From contig JAKJFE010000007.1 of assembly GCA_022705045.1 (NCBI GenBank), positions 1-41,521 on the forward strand: 41,521 bases of DNA, read 5' to 3'. The position numbers and the translations under genes are program-made. Positions 1 to 7,609 of the stretch are shown here, in pieces. Within the stretch, counting starts at the first letter, position 1, and each line of letters begins with the position of its first letter. The notes under the pieces were generated by a model. It was not told the origin of the DNA and ran no database searches. It saw only the letters and a list, made by a program, of their open reading frames with translations. This stretch comes from Pseudomonadota bacterium (GTDB taxonomy: Bacteria > Pseudomonadota > Gammaproteobacteria > Xanthomonadales > Ahniellaceae).

Positions 1-2
1 GC

Positions 3-413
3 CTGGTCGCGATCACGCCCGCATCGGGCACCGCCGGTCCGATCGGCGCCCTCGCGATCGGTCTCATCGCCGGCGTGTTCTGCTTCTTCACCGCGACCAC
101 GATCAAACGCAAGCTCGGCTATGACGACTCGCTCGACGTGTTCGGCGTGCATGCGGTCGGCGGCATCATCGGTGCGATCCTGACCGGTGCCTTCGCGGCA
201 CCGGCGCTCGGCGGCTTCGGAACCGTCACCGACATCGGCGCGCAGTTGTGGATCCAGTTCAAGGGTGTCGCCGTCACCTTGATCTACACGACCATCGTGA
301 CCTGGCTGATCCTGAAGCTGGTCGATCTCGCCATCGGCCTGCGCGTGGACGCGGAGGACGAAGCCCAAGGCCTCGATCTCGCCCTGCACAACGAACGCGG
401 CTACAACCTCTAA
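3..413 (+). CDS. amtB: Ammonium transporter AmtB, C-terminal part (5' end outside window)
   Basis: This is the C-terminal 136 residues of an Amt/Rh-family ammonium channel of the inner membrane; the reading frame is open from the window edge. Visible are the last hydrophobic helices and the LGYDDSLDVFGVHAVGG stretch, which contains the family's D-x-F-x-x-H motif with a conserved pore histidine. The cytoplasmic tail, ending GLDLALHNERGYNL, matches the AmtB C-terminal region that binds the PII protein GlnK. The next gene, 15 bases on, encodes GlnK. In most proteobacteria the order is glnK-amtB; here amtB comes first. Identity is secure from the tail motif and the partner gene. Confidence 0.93.
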   Translation: MVAITPASGTAGPIGALAIGLIAGVFCFFTATTIKRKLGYDDSLDVFGVHAVGGIIGAILTGAFAAPALGGFGTVTDIGAQLWIQFKGVAVTLIYTTIVTWLILKLVDLAIGLRVDAEDEAQGLDLALHNERGYNL

Positions 414-428
414 GCGGAGCGCCCAGAC

Positions 429-767
429 ATGAAAATGGTCACTGCCATCATCAAGCCATTCAAGCTCGACGACGTGCGCGAGGCGCTGAGCGAAGTGAAC
501 GTCACCGGCATCACGGTCTCGGAAGTGAAAGGCTTCGGCCGCCAGAAAGGCCACACCGAGCTGTATCGCGGCGCCGAATACGTGGTCGACTTCCTGCCCA
601 AGATCAAGCTCGAAGTCGCGGTCACCTCGGACCAGTGCGACCGCGTCGTCGAAGCCATCCAGAACGCCGCGAACACCGGCAAGATCGGCGACGGCAAGAT
701 CTTCGTCTACGACCTCGACCGCGTCATCCGCATCCGCACCGGCGAACTGGACGGCGACGCGTTGTAA
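429..767 (+). CDS. glnK: PII nitrogen regulatory protein GlnK
   Basis: A 112-residue PII signal protein that senses 2-oxoglutarate and ATP/ADP and blocks AmtB when nitrogen is plentiful. The whole family pattern is present. The T-loop carries the uridylylation target Tyr51 in YRGAEY, and the C-terminal part has [11 protein letters not shown] and RIRTGE. The start [15 protein letters not shown] gives the exact family length, and a GGAG-like site lies about 10 bases upstream. It sits directly after amtB, presumably co-transcribed. GlnK rather than GlnB is preferred because of the amtB linkage and the sequence [10 protein letters not shown] strong hairpin follows immediately. Confidence 0.95.
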   Translation: MKMVTAIIKPFKLDDVREALSEVNVTGITVSEVKGFGRQKGHTELYRGAEYVVDFLPKIKLEVAVTSDQCDRVVEAIQNAANTGKIGDGKIFVYDLDRVIRIRTGELDGDAL

Positions 768-776
768 GCATTCCGC

Positions 777-808
777 ACTGGGCGCGCGTACAGGGGCGCG
801 CGCTCAGT
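777..808. terminator. Bidirectional hairpin terminator between glnK and yajQ
   Basis: Arms 777-788 (ACTGGGCGCGCG) and 797-808 (CGCGCGCTCAGT) pair over 12 positions with one G-T wobble, around an 8-base loop. It begins 9 bases after the glnK stop. Its right arm covers the yajQ stop codon on the other strand, so it can serve both convergent genes. There is no T-run on either side, so termination by hairpin alone is inferred. Confidence 0.65.
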
Positions 809-1286
809 CGCGGAAATTGTCGAACTGCAGCGGCAACTCGAACTCGGACTGGCGCAGCAGCGCGATCGCGACCTGCAGGTCGTCTCTCTTCTTGCCGGTG
901 ACACGCAGCTTGTCGCCATTGATCTGCGCCTCGACCTTGAGCTTGGCGTCCTTGATCGCGGCGACGATCTTCTTCGCCACCGCCTGCTCGATACCCTGCT
1001 TCACGGTGATCTGCTGGCGCGCACCGGCGAGATTGACCTCGGGTTCGCCGATGTCGAGGCAACGTGCATCGATCTTGCGCGCCACCAGTCGCGCCCGCAG
1101 GATGTCCTGCATCTGCTGCAACTGGAATTCGCTCGGTGCCTGCACCTTGACGACGAGCTTGTCGAGTTCGAACTTGGCGTTGCTGTTCTTGAAGTCGAAG
1201 CGGTTCGACAACTCTCGGTTGGCCTGGTCGATCGCATTGGTCAGTTCATGCTTGTCGACTTCGGAAACGACATCGAACGAGGGCAT
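804..1286 (-). CDS. yajQ: YajQ family cyclic-di-GMP/nucleotide-binding protein
   Basis: A 160-residue cytoplasmic protein with the hallmark YajQ start MPSFDVVSEVDKHELTNAID and later blocks SNRFDFK, FELDKLVVKVQAPSEFQL and ending LPLQFDNFRD. Family knowledge: YajQ has two RNA-binding-like folds, and in Xanthomonas a member binds cyclic di-GMP and works with a transcription factor. The start was chosen at this ATG because it gives the family N-terminus and has GGAG six bases upstream; the frame runs on upstream without family similarity. It lies 40 bases after a small membrane protein gene on the same strand, and a degenerate GGDEF/EAL gene is transcribed divergently just beyond. Confidence 0.93.
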   Translation of the reverse strand: MPSFDVVSEVDKHELTNAIDQANRELSNRFDFKNSNAKFELDKLVVKVQAPSEFQLQQMQDILRARLVARKIDARCLDIGEPEVNLAGARQQITVKQGIEQAVAKKIVAAIKDAKLKVEAQINGDKLRVTGKKRDDLQVAIALLRQSEFELPLQFDNFRD

Positions 1287-1326
1287 TGCACACTCCGGAA
1301 TCCGTGAAGGCGGGAAGCGTAGCCGC

Positions 1327-1743
1327 TCAGCGCAACGAACGCGTCGACACCACCGCCTTCTGGCGCAGGGCGTAGGCAACCAGGGTGGCGAACCAGAACA
1401 GCGGCGCGCCCCAATGAGACCAGAGCAGCAACTGGTGCTGGAATCCGAAATGCTCGCGGTGCAACACGTCCATGGCAACGGCCGGATTGTCGCGCAGGCT
1501 GTCGCGGGCCGGCGCGAACAGCGCTTCGGCATGCGCCGCGGCTGCGGCCTGTCCGTTCAAGGTCTCGATCAGCCATCGCCCGCCCTGCATGTAGGTCCAG
1601 GTCAATGCGCCCTCGCGCTTGGCCGACAGCTCGGCAATCGGCCCGAGATCGGTCAGCTGCGTCAACGCACCCCATCCGTACAAGGCATTGGCCGTCGCCA
1701 GCACGGCGGGCATCAGGAACCACTGGAACATGCGCAACTTCAC
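1327..1743 (-). CDS. Small membrane protein of unknown function
   Basis: About 138 residues with two hydrophobic segments. One is near the N-terminus (FQWFLMPAVLATANALYGWG) and one near the C-terminus (WGAPLFWFATLVAYALRQK), with a polar central domain that probably faces one side of the membrane. I do not recognise the family. The start is uncertain. A perfect AAGGAGG on the minus strand stands four bases before GTG 1743, which I chose. ATG 1731 lies 12 bases further in, and ATG 1767 lies upstream of the ribosome site. A TATGCT box at 1777-1772 would start transcription near 1765, consistent with the GTG. It is followed by yajQ after 40 bases and may share its transcript. Confidence 0.6.
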   Translation of the reverse strand: MKLRMFQWFLMPAVLATANALYGWGALTQLTDLGPIAELSAKREGALTWTYMQGGRWLIETLNGQAAAAAHAEALFAPARDSLRDNPAVAMDVLHREHFGFQHQLLLWSHWGAPLFWFATLVAYALRQKAVVSTRSLR

Positions 1744-1771
1744 CAGACCTCCTTGGTCGTTCGGCATCGCC

Positions 1772-1777
1772 AGCATA
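1772..1777 (-). promoter_or_regulatory. Possible -10 box (TATGCT) for the small membrane protein gene
   Basis: TATGCT on the minus strand lies 28 bases before GTG 1743 and would give a leader of about 22 bases that contains AAGGAGG. No convincing -35 hexamer is visible at the usual distance, so this rests on the -10 box and its fit with the ribosome site. Confidence 0.35.
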
Positions 1778-1845
1778 GTCCGGATTCGGCACGATTCCTG
1801 CGACGACGGCATCAGATCGAACGCTCCGAACGGAACTCGCGGCAC

Positions 1846-1861
1846 TGCTAGCATCGCCCCC
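1846..1861 (+). promoter_or_regulatory. Extended -10 promoter directly upstream of the degenerate GGDEF/EAL gene
   Basis: TGC-TAGCAT at 1846-1854 is an extended -10 element. Only seven bases separate it from ATG 1862, so transcription would begin at or next to the start codon, giving a leaderless mRNA. No Shine-Dalgarno sequence precedes the ATG, which fits. No clear -35 hexamer is seen. Confidence 0.4.
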
Positions 1862-4291
1862 ATGACGTCGCCCGCCCTTGCCCCTGCCGACGCCCCGCCC
1901 GCCCACACCGAAGCGGCGGCGCAGTTGTGGTCGGAATTGTCCGAACAGTGGTCCCAGACACAGGCGGAGGCGTTTGCCGAACACGTCGATGCCTGGCTCG
2001 ACGCCGCCCAAGGCGCGCAAGCCGGTCGCCTCGGCGATCTGGCGGCCTATCTGGCCAGCTTCGTCGAAAGTGGACGCGAACCGAATACGGCGCAGCGCAT
2101 TCGCCTGGCCGAACTGTTTTTCCAGGCGCAACCGCGGGATACGGACGTCGAGGCGGAAAGGCCTCGTGCGACAGTCACCGAAGCGCCGGCGCCGGAGAGC
2201 GCTGACAACGTCACGTCGATCCAGGGGGCCCTGGCGGCGGCGAGTCGGCAACGCACCTCGCGCAATACGCTCTGTCTGCTCGGTGTAGGCGACAAGCTGG
2301 CACCGGGCCTGCAGTCCGCACTCGGCGAACGCGGCTACGACCTCAAGCTGTTCGGCGACGCCATCGGCCTGCGCGAATTCCTCAACATCACCGTGCCGGG
2401 CGCCGTGGTCATGACCGCCCAGCAGCTGCGCGCCTTGCCGGCCCTGATCGCGCGCTGGCGCGACGCCCCTTCGCCGCCCGCGGTCGTCGTGCTGTCTCCG
2501 GACCGCGACCTGACGCATCGACTGCTGGCCTTGCGGGCCGGCGCCGCGGCCTTCTTCGCGACGCCGCTCGACAGCTACCGCATCGCCGCGCGCATCGACG
2601 AACTGCTCGGTCGCCAGGAAGCGCCGCCGTACCGCGTGCTGATCGTCGAGGATGATCGCGAACTCGCGGTGCAGTGCGGCCAATGGATCGCGGCAGAGGG
2701 CATGACCGCACGCGTCGCCGCGCATGGTTCTGCTGCCATCGCCGCATTGAACGACTTCCAGCCGGACGCGGTCCTGATCGACGCCACCTTGCCGGACGCA
2801 CGCGGCATCGATCTGGTCCAGGTCATGCGCCAGCAGGCCGAACACGCCACCTTGCCCATCGTCATGGCCGCCGAGGCCGGCGATGCGGCTGAACGTTTCG
2901 ACGCCATCGCCGCTGGCGCCGACGAGGTCCTGGTCAAGCCGCTGAAGGCGCGCCACGTCGTCGGCGTCATCCGTTCACGCGTGCAACGGGCGCAATGGCT
3001 GCGCGCGCAGGCCGAGGCGGGTGCCGCGCGTGATCCGAAGACCGGGCTGTATTCGCGTTCACTGGTCATCGAACGCATCTCCGGTCGCATCGGCACCCAG
3101 GGTTCGGCGCTGATGATGATCCAGTTCGACGACGTCGACGCCTTGCGCAGCCAGATTGGCCTGAGTGCGCTCGCCGCCGTGGACGTGGACATCGGCACGC
3201 GCCTGCGCGACCTGCTCGCGAACCACGACATGGCCTGCGGCCTGCGCGACTTCGCCTGGCTGGTGCTGCTTACCCGCGATCGCCGCGAACTGCTGTCGCA
3301 ATTGGCGGAACGGGTACGTTTCGCCATCGTCGAACGGCCGCTGTCGATCGGCAATACCGTCGTGCCGGTGTCGGCCAGCATCGGTCTGGTGGCGCTCGAC
3401 GATGCCCCCACCGACGCGGATACCGCGGTGCAGGCTGCGGAGCGCGCCTGCGCCGATGCCAAGGCCCGCGGCGGCAACATCGCGCTGTGGTCGGCGGTGG
3501 ACGACGTCGCACCCGCCGACCCGGTTCTGGCGGTGCGCGCCATCCTCAGCCGACCGCTCGACCGACGCAACCTGCGCGTGGAGTACCGCCCGCTGATTCC
3601 GCTCAAGGGCAGCCTGCACGACCAGTTCGATTTCCAGTTCTTCCTCGGCAGCGCGGCCAACGGCGGCAGCCGCGGCAGCTACGGCTTGTGCGCACGGGTG
3701 GCCAGCGAACTCGGCATGCGCAGCACCCTGGAGCGCGCCCGTTTCGAAATCGCCTTCGGGGTGCGCGAGGAAGCACGCCATGGCCGACACGCCCTGCGCT
3801 TCCTGATGCCGGTGACCAGCGAGTGGTTGCTCGACCGGTCCGAACTGGACTGGCTGTTCGAGGCGATGGACAAACGCCAGCTCGCTGGCGGCGGCTTCAC
3901 CTTCGAACTGACCGGGGCCGAACTGCTCGATCATCGCGAAGCCCTGAACGCGCCGATCGCACGCTTGCGCGATGCCGGCTTCCGCTTCGGACTGAGCGAC
4001 TACGGCCGTGATTTCGCGGCGGTGCATGTGCTGACGCAACTGCCGGTCGACGTGTTGCGGCTCGACCCGGAACTGCTGGACGCCACGGCGTCGGCCAACA
4101 GCACCAGCCCGACCCTGATCGCACTCGTGCGCAAGGCGCACCAGTTGGGCGCGATGGTCGTCGCGCCGGGCATGAACACGCTCGAACACGCGCACATCTT
4201 CATGCGCCTCGGCATCGACTACGGTGTCGGTGATGCCTTCGGCCCGGCGCTCGCGCAGCCCGAGTTCGACTTCAATCGCCCGTTGTGGTGA
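1862..4291 (+). CDS. Two-receiver protein with degenerate GGDEF and EAL domains
   Basis: An 809-residue cytoplasmic protein. Order: acidic helical region 15-95; degenerate receiver-like domain 135-250 without the aspartate pocket; intact receiver 257-375 with acidic pair D264/D265, phospho-acceptor D307 in LIDATLPD and K359; GGDEF-like domain 390-545; EAL-like domain 560-809. The GGDEF signature reads GLRDF (460-464). The EAL motif is replaced by EYRPLI around 574, and the usual DDFGTG loop reads SDYGRD. Both enzymatic activities are therefore probably lost, leaving a phosphorylation-dependent binding or scaffold role, as known for FimX-type proteins (inference). The start ATG was chosen because upstream sequence is non-homologous and a -10 box abuts it. 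It ends three bases before a convergent gene. Confidence 0.82.
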   Translation: MTSPALAPADAPPAHTEAAAQLWSELSEQWSQTQAEAFAEHVDAWLDAAQGAQAGRLGDLAAYLASFVESGREPNTAQRIRLAELFFQAQPRDTDVEAERPRATVTEAPAPESADNVTSIQGALAAASRQRTSRNTLCLLGVGDKLAPGLQSALGERGYDLKLFGDAIGLREFLNITVPGAVVMTAQQLRALPALIARWRDAPSPPAVVVLSPDRDLTHRLLALRAGAAAFFATPLDSYRIAARIDELLGRQEAPPYRVLIVEDDRELAVQCGQWIAAEGMTARVAAHGSAAIAALNDFQPDAVLIDATLPDARGIDLVQVMRQQAEHATLPIVMAAEAGDAAERFDAIAAGADEVLVKPLKARHVVGVIRSRVQRAQWLRAQAEAGAARDPKTGLYSRSLVIERISGRIGTQGSALMMIQFDDVDALRSQIGLSALAAVDVDIGTRLRDLLANHDMACGLRDFAWLVLLTRDRRELLSQLAERVRFAIVERPLSIGNTVVPVSASIGLVALDDAPTDADTAVQAAERACADAKARGGNIALWSAVDDVAPADPVLAVRAILSRPLDRRNLRVEYRPLIPLKGSLHDQFDFQFFLGSAANGGSRGSYGLCARVASELGMRSTLERARFEIAFGVREEARHGRHALRFLMPVTSEWLLDRSELDWLFEAMDKRQLAGGGFTFELTGAELLDHREALNAPIARLRDAGFRFGLSDYGRDFAAVHVLTQLPVDVLRLDPELLDATASANSTSPTLIALVRKAHQLGAMVVAPGMNTLEHAHIFMRLGIDYGVGDAFGPALAQPEFDFNRPLW

Positions 4292-4294
4292 ACC

Positions 4295-6025
4295 TCAGCG
4301 AGGCACGCGCAGGCGTTCCCGCCACGTCGCTGCCCAACCCGCCGCGGCATCCGACCACCACGCTTGCCAGGCACTCGCGGTCGTCGCCAACTGGGTGCAG
4401 CAGGCGCGCGCTTCCGCCACCAGCGATTCAGGCGCCGGCTGTCCGATCGTCGCGCGATTGACCGCCATCGCGCGCTCGATCACCTGACGCCATTCGTCGG
4501 GCGCATCGGCACCGGCCAGGCGCTTGGACTGCTCGAGTGCATCGAGCGCCCCGGCGATGACGCGGTCGCGCCAGACGGAGACCTCCACCTGCCAGTCAGC
4601 GGCATCGTGCGATGCGACTGCATCGGCCCAGGCGGCGATGGCGGCAAAGCGCGCCTCGCGTGTGCGCCCAGGCAAATGGGCCGCGATCTGATGCGCCTGG
4701 CTCGACAGGTGGGTATTGCCGTCGACCAGCAGGTCGCGAAACATCGCGTCGAGCCGATCGCGATGTTCCACCGGCGCATGCCCGACCAGCATCGGCAACA
4801 TCGCGTAGCTGCTGTCCGGGGCAAGCGCCGACAACAGTCCGAGGAAGACGGTGTCATCGGCGCGCGCAGCCGTCGGCGTGCAAGGCAGCAGTTCGCGGTT
4901 GTCGATCAGGAACGGCGTGTAGACCGCGCTGCTGGTCAGGCGCGGCATCGTCACGCCCTGCCATAACGCATCGCCCTGCAGGCGCTGCAGCGAGAACGGC
5001 GCACGCAGCAGGTCGCGCAGACTGTGGGCGTCGGCAATATTCAGATAAAGCGCACTGTTGAAGACGTGCCCGCCGTGGATGCCGGCGATCACCGCCGCGA
5101 CGCGTCGTCCAGCCTGCCAGGACGACAATTGCTCCAGCGTTTTTCCCGCGACCTGATGGACCGCCAGACCGTCGCGTCGGGCCAGCGCGCCAGGCGACTG
5201 CCCGAGCACGGCCAGCGCTTCTTCCCACGGGTCTTCCTGCATCTCCTGCAACAGCGGCATCGGGCCGTCGAAGAATCGTCCCTCGTTCGCGGACGCGTTC
5301 TGCATCGACCACGCACGCTGCCAGGACTCGGGACGCCGCACCGGCAGGAAGCAGTCGTCATCGATCATCGATGCGGTGCCGCCTGCGGTCAGCAACATCG
5401 CCCAGTTCCACGACCGTGCACCGCTGGCCGTGGCCAGCACGGCCGGGTCGAGCAGCAGAGACAGACGCGCATCGTCGCCGCCTGCGAGCGACGCCAGGGC
5501 CGCACTTCGCTGCGCCGGACCGAGGTACATGAGGTCGAGCCCCAGGCGTGCGCGTGCCGCGACCACGCCCTGGTTCTCCTCCGCGTCGGCATCGTTGCGG
5601 GCATCGTCGATCACCAGCCACGGCCGTGCCGGGGCGCCGCGCTGTTGCATGGCCAGGGCCGAATCGAGCAGTCGCGCCAACGCCTGCGGGCGTCGATAGG
5701 TGCGCACCGCGACGACCGGCGCGGGCGGCGGCGGCAGGCTCGACGCGTCGCCGATCATCGCCATCGGCGTCACCAGCAGATCGAGTTCCTGCAACCGGGC
5801 GAAGGCGCTGGCCGCAACCGATGGCGGCATCGATTGACGCTGCTGTGCTGCGACCAGCAAGGCGTCACGCGACTGGAAGGTCAGGGCCATCTGCCACAAC
5901 ACCGCCTCGGCGCGGCCGAGCAAGACACTGCGGCGACGATCCGCGGAGACCCACAGGAACTGGTCGTTGGAAGCGGGCCAGCAGGCGCCGCCACGACTCG
6001 CGACCCATTCACGGACTTCGGACAT
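4295..6025 (-). CDS. PqqD/RRE-like domain fused to a glycosyltransferase-like protein
   Basis: A 576-residue protein. Residues 1-85 resemble the PqqD-type winged-helix peptide-recognition element: two strands, then SVLLGRAEAVLWQMAL, then helices ending FARLQELDLLV. Residues 103 to about 360 resemble a GT-A fold transferase, with VVAVRTYRRPQALARLLDSA followed by WLVIDDARND and a metal-binding-type DDD at 222-224 in SMIDDDCFLP. The C-terminal 200 residues are helical and unrecognised. The start is ATG 6025 with CAGG five bases upstream; GTG 6031 in frame is the alternative. The donor and acceptor are unknown, and I see no precursor peptide gene nearby. The fold assignments come from motif shape only. 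Confidence 0.6.
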   Translation of the reverse strand: MSEVREWVASRGGACWPASNDQFLWVSADRRRSVLLGRAEAVLWQMALTFQSRDALLVAAQQRQSMPPSVAASAFARLQELDLLVTPMAMIGDASSLPPPPAPVVAVRTYRRPQALARLLDSALAMQQRGAPARPWLVIDDARNDADAEENQGVVAARARLGLDLMYLGPAQRSAALASLAGGDDARLSLLLDPAVLATASGARSWNWAMLLTAGGTASMIDDDCFLPVRRPESWQRAWSMQNASANEGRFFDGPMPLLQEMQEDPWEEALAVLGQSPGALARRDGLAVHQVAGKTLEQLSSWQAGRRVAAVIAGIHGGHVFNSALYLNIADAHSLRDLLRAPFSLQRLQGDALWQGVTMPRLTSSAVYTPFLIDNRELLPCTPTAARADDTVFLGLLSALAPDSSYAMLPMLVGHAPVEHRDRLDAMFRDLLVDGNTHLSSQAHQIAAHLPGRTREARFAAIAAWADAVASHDAADWQVEVSVWRDRVIAGALDALEQSKRLAGADAPDEWRQVIERAMAVNRATIGQPAPESLVAEARACCTQLATTASAWQAWWSDAAAGWAATWRERLRVPR

Positions 6026-6054
6026 CGGCACCTGCCGGCTTGAATGCGGCGCGC

Positions 6055-6062
6055 ATTATAGT
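6055..6062. promoter_or_regulatory. Shared divergent -10 region (ATTATAGT)
   Basis: On the minus strand this reads TATAAT (6060-6055), an exact consensus -10 box 29 bases before ATG 6025. On the plus strand it reads TATAGT (6057-6062), 29 bases before the Nudix gene ATG 6092. The two boxes overlap, so two back-to-back promoters would use the same DNA. Neither has a good -35 hexamer. Confidence 0.45.
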
Positions 6063-6091
6063 CGGCGTTCGTCCTGGCCTCGATCGCGACC

Positions 6092-6580
6092 ATGCCCTAC
6101 ACGCCCATCCTCGCCACGCTCGGCTACGTGCTCTCGCCCGATCGCACCCGGGTGCTGCTCGTGCATCGCAATGCCCGCGCCCACGACGCCCATCTCGGCA
6201 AGTACAACGGCCTCGGCGGCAAGCTCGAAGCGGACGAGGACATCGTCGCCGGCATGCGCCGCGAGATCCGCGAGGAAGCGCAGATCGACTGCCCGGAACT
6301 GCAATTGCGCGGCACCATTTCCTGGCCCGGCTTCGGCAAGCACGGCGAGGACTGGTTCGGCTTCGTGTTCTTGATCACGCGTTACGAAGGCACGCCGCCG
6401 ACGCGGAATGCCGAGGGCGATCTCGAATGGGTGCCGATCGAGCGGATCATGGAGCTGCCGCTGTGGGATGGCGACCGCCACTTCCTGCCCCTGGTGTTCG
6501 ATGCCGACCCGCGGCCGTTCCATGGCGTAATGCCGTATCGCGACGGACGCATGCAGTCGTGGACGGTGTCGCGCATCTGA
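6092..6580 (+). CDS. Nudix hydrolase, MutT/8-oxo-dGTP diphosphatase type
   Basis: A 162-residue cytoplasmic Nudix protein. The Nudix box runs from G43 to I65 and keeps the catalytic REIREE core; the usual glycine before the last hydrophobic residue is Q64. The flanking sequences KYNGLGGKLEADED and FGKHGEDWFGFVF resemble MTH1-like 8-oxo-dGTP diphosphatases, which clean oxidised purine nucleotides from the pool. That substrate is inferred from similarity. It starts at ATG 6092 and is divergent from the RRE/glycosyltransferase-like gene, with a shared -10 region. A 120-base gap follows before the next gene, with no recognised feature except a strong ribosome site at its end. Confidence 0.88.
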   Translation: MPYTPILATLGYVLSPDRTRVLLVHRNARAHDAHLGKYNGLGGKLEADEDIVAGMRREIREEAQIDCPELQLRGTISWPGFGKHGEDWFGFVFLITRYEGTPPTRNAEGDLEWVPIERIMELPLWDGDRHFLPLVFDADPRPFHGVMPYRDGRMQSWTVSRI

Positions 6581-6700
6581 CCTTGCCCGCATTTCCGCCG
6601 CGATTCGGCCGCGTTGCGACGAAACGATCGCACGCGCCGTGACGTTTGGCCCGGTGAACGCAGGCGTCGCTTCGTCGAGCATGCGCACACCGGAGGACCC

Positions 6701-7609
6701 ATGCCCGCATTGATCGAAACCCAAGCGCTGTCGAAGCGTTTTCCCAACCACGTCGCCGTCGACGCCATCGACCTGCGCGTCGAACGCGGCGCCATCTACG
6801 GCTTCCTCGGTCCGAACGGCGCCGGCAAGACCACGACCTTGCGCATGCTGCTCGGCCTGACCCGCCCGAGCAGCGGCCACATCCGCGTGTTCGGCGACAA
6901 CCTCGCGACGCATCGCGCCTCGATCCTGCGCCGCATCGGCAGCCTGATCGAAATGCCGAGCCTGTATCCGCACCTGAGCGGGCACGACAACCTGCGCGCG
7001 ACACAGATGCTGCTCGACCTGCCGCGCGCACGCATCGACGCCGTGCTCGACATCGTCGACCTGCGCAACGATGCGCAACGCGCGACGCACGAATACTCGC
7101 TCGGCATGAAACAACGCCTCGGCCTCGCGCACGCCTTGCTGGCCGAGCCGGAACTGTTGATTCTCGACGAACCCACCAATGGCCTCGATCCGGCCGGCAT
7201 CGTCGCGATGCGCGAACTGATCCGCGAGCTGCCGAAACGCATGCCGCTGACCGTGCTGCTGTCCAGTCACATGTTGGGCGAAGTCGAACAGATCGCCAGC
7301 CATGTCGGCGTGATCCGCGACGGCCATCTGCTGTTCCAGGGCGAGATCGGCGCCTTGCACCAGCGATTCGCACCGGAGCTGCGCATCGACTGCGATGAAC
7401 ACGCCCGCGCCAAGGCCGTGCTCGCCTCGATGGGCCTGGATGCACGCGACGGCGACGATGCGCTGCATGTGCCACTCGACGCGCAGCCTGCATCGGCGAT
7501 CAATCGCCGTCTCGTCGATGCCGGCATCGACGTGCACGCGCTGCATCCCGTGCGCGCCGACCTGACCCGCATGTTCTTCGAACTCACCGACGCCGGAGCG
7601 ACCGCATGA
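6701..7609 (+). CDS. ABC transporter ATP-binding protein, BcrA/LanF type
   Basis: A 302-residue ATPase with Walker A GPNGAGKT, signature YSLGMKQR and Walker B LLILDEPT followed by NGLDPAG. The block IEMPSLYPHLSGHDNLR and the C-terminal extension beyond the ATPase core resemble the BcrA/lantibiotic-immunity class of exporters, which drive peptides or lipids out of the membrane; the substrate here is unknown. The start was set at ATG 6701 because CGGAGGA lies three bases upstream; the frame continues upstream but without similarity. The stop overlaps the start of the permease gene (ATGA), indicating translational coupling. Confidence 0.9.
   Translation: MPALIETQALSKRFPNHVAVDAIDLRVERGAIYGFLGPNGAGKTTTLRMLLGLTRPSSGHIRVFGDNLATHRASILRRIGSLIEMPSLYPHLSGHDNLRATQMLLDLPRARIDAVLDIVDLRNDAQRATHEYSLGMKQRLGLAHALLAEPELLILDEPTNGLDPAGIVAMRELIRELPKRMPLTVLLSSHMLGEVEQIASHVGVIRDGHLLFQGEIGALHQRFAPELRIDCDEHARAKAVLASMGLDARDGDDALHVPLDAQPASAINRRLVDAGIDVHALHPVRADLTRMFFELTDAGATA

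Noticed and set aside
1241..2956. 571-codon open frame on the minus strand over the receiver/GGDEF gene
   Set aside because: It crosses the promoter region and a second gene and has no recognisable domain; the plus-strand receiver motifs are clear.
3061..4291. Active diguanylate cyclase/phosphodiesterase annotation
   Set aside because: Neither GGDEF nor EAL catalytic residues are present, so an enzymatic label would mislead.
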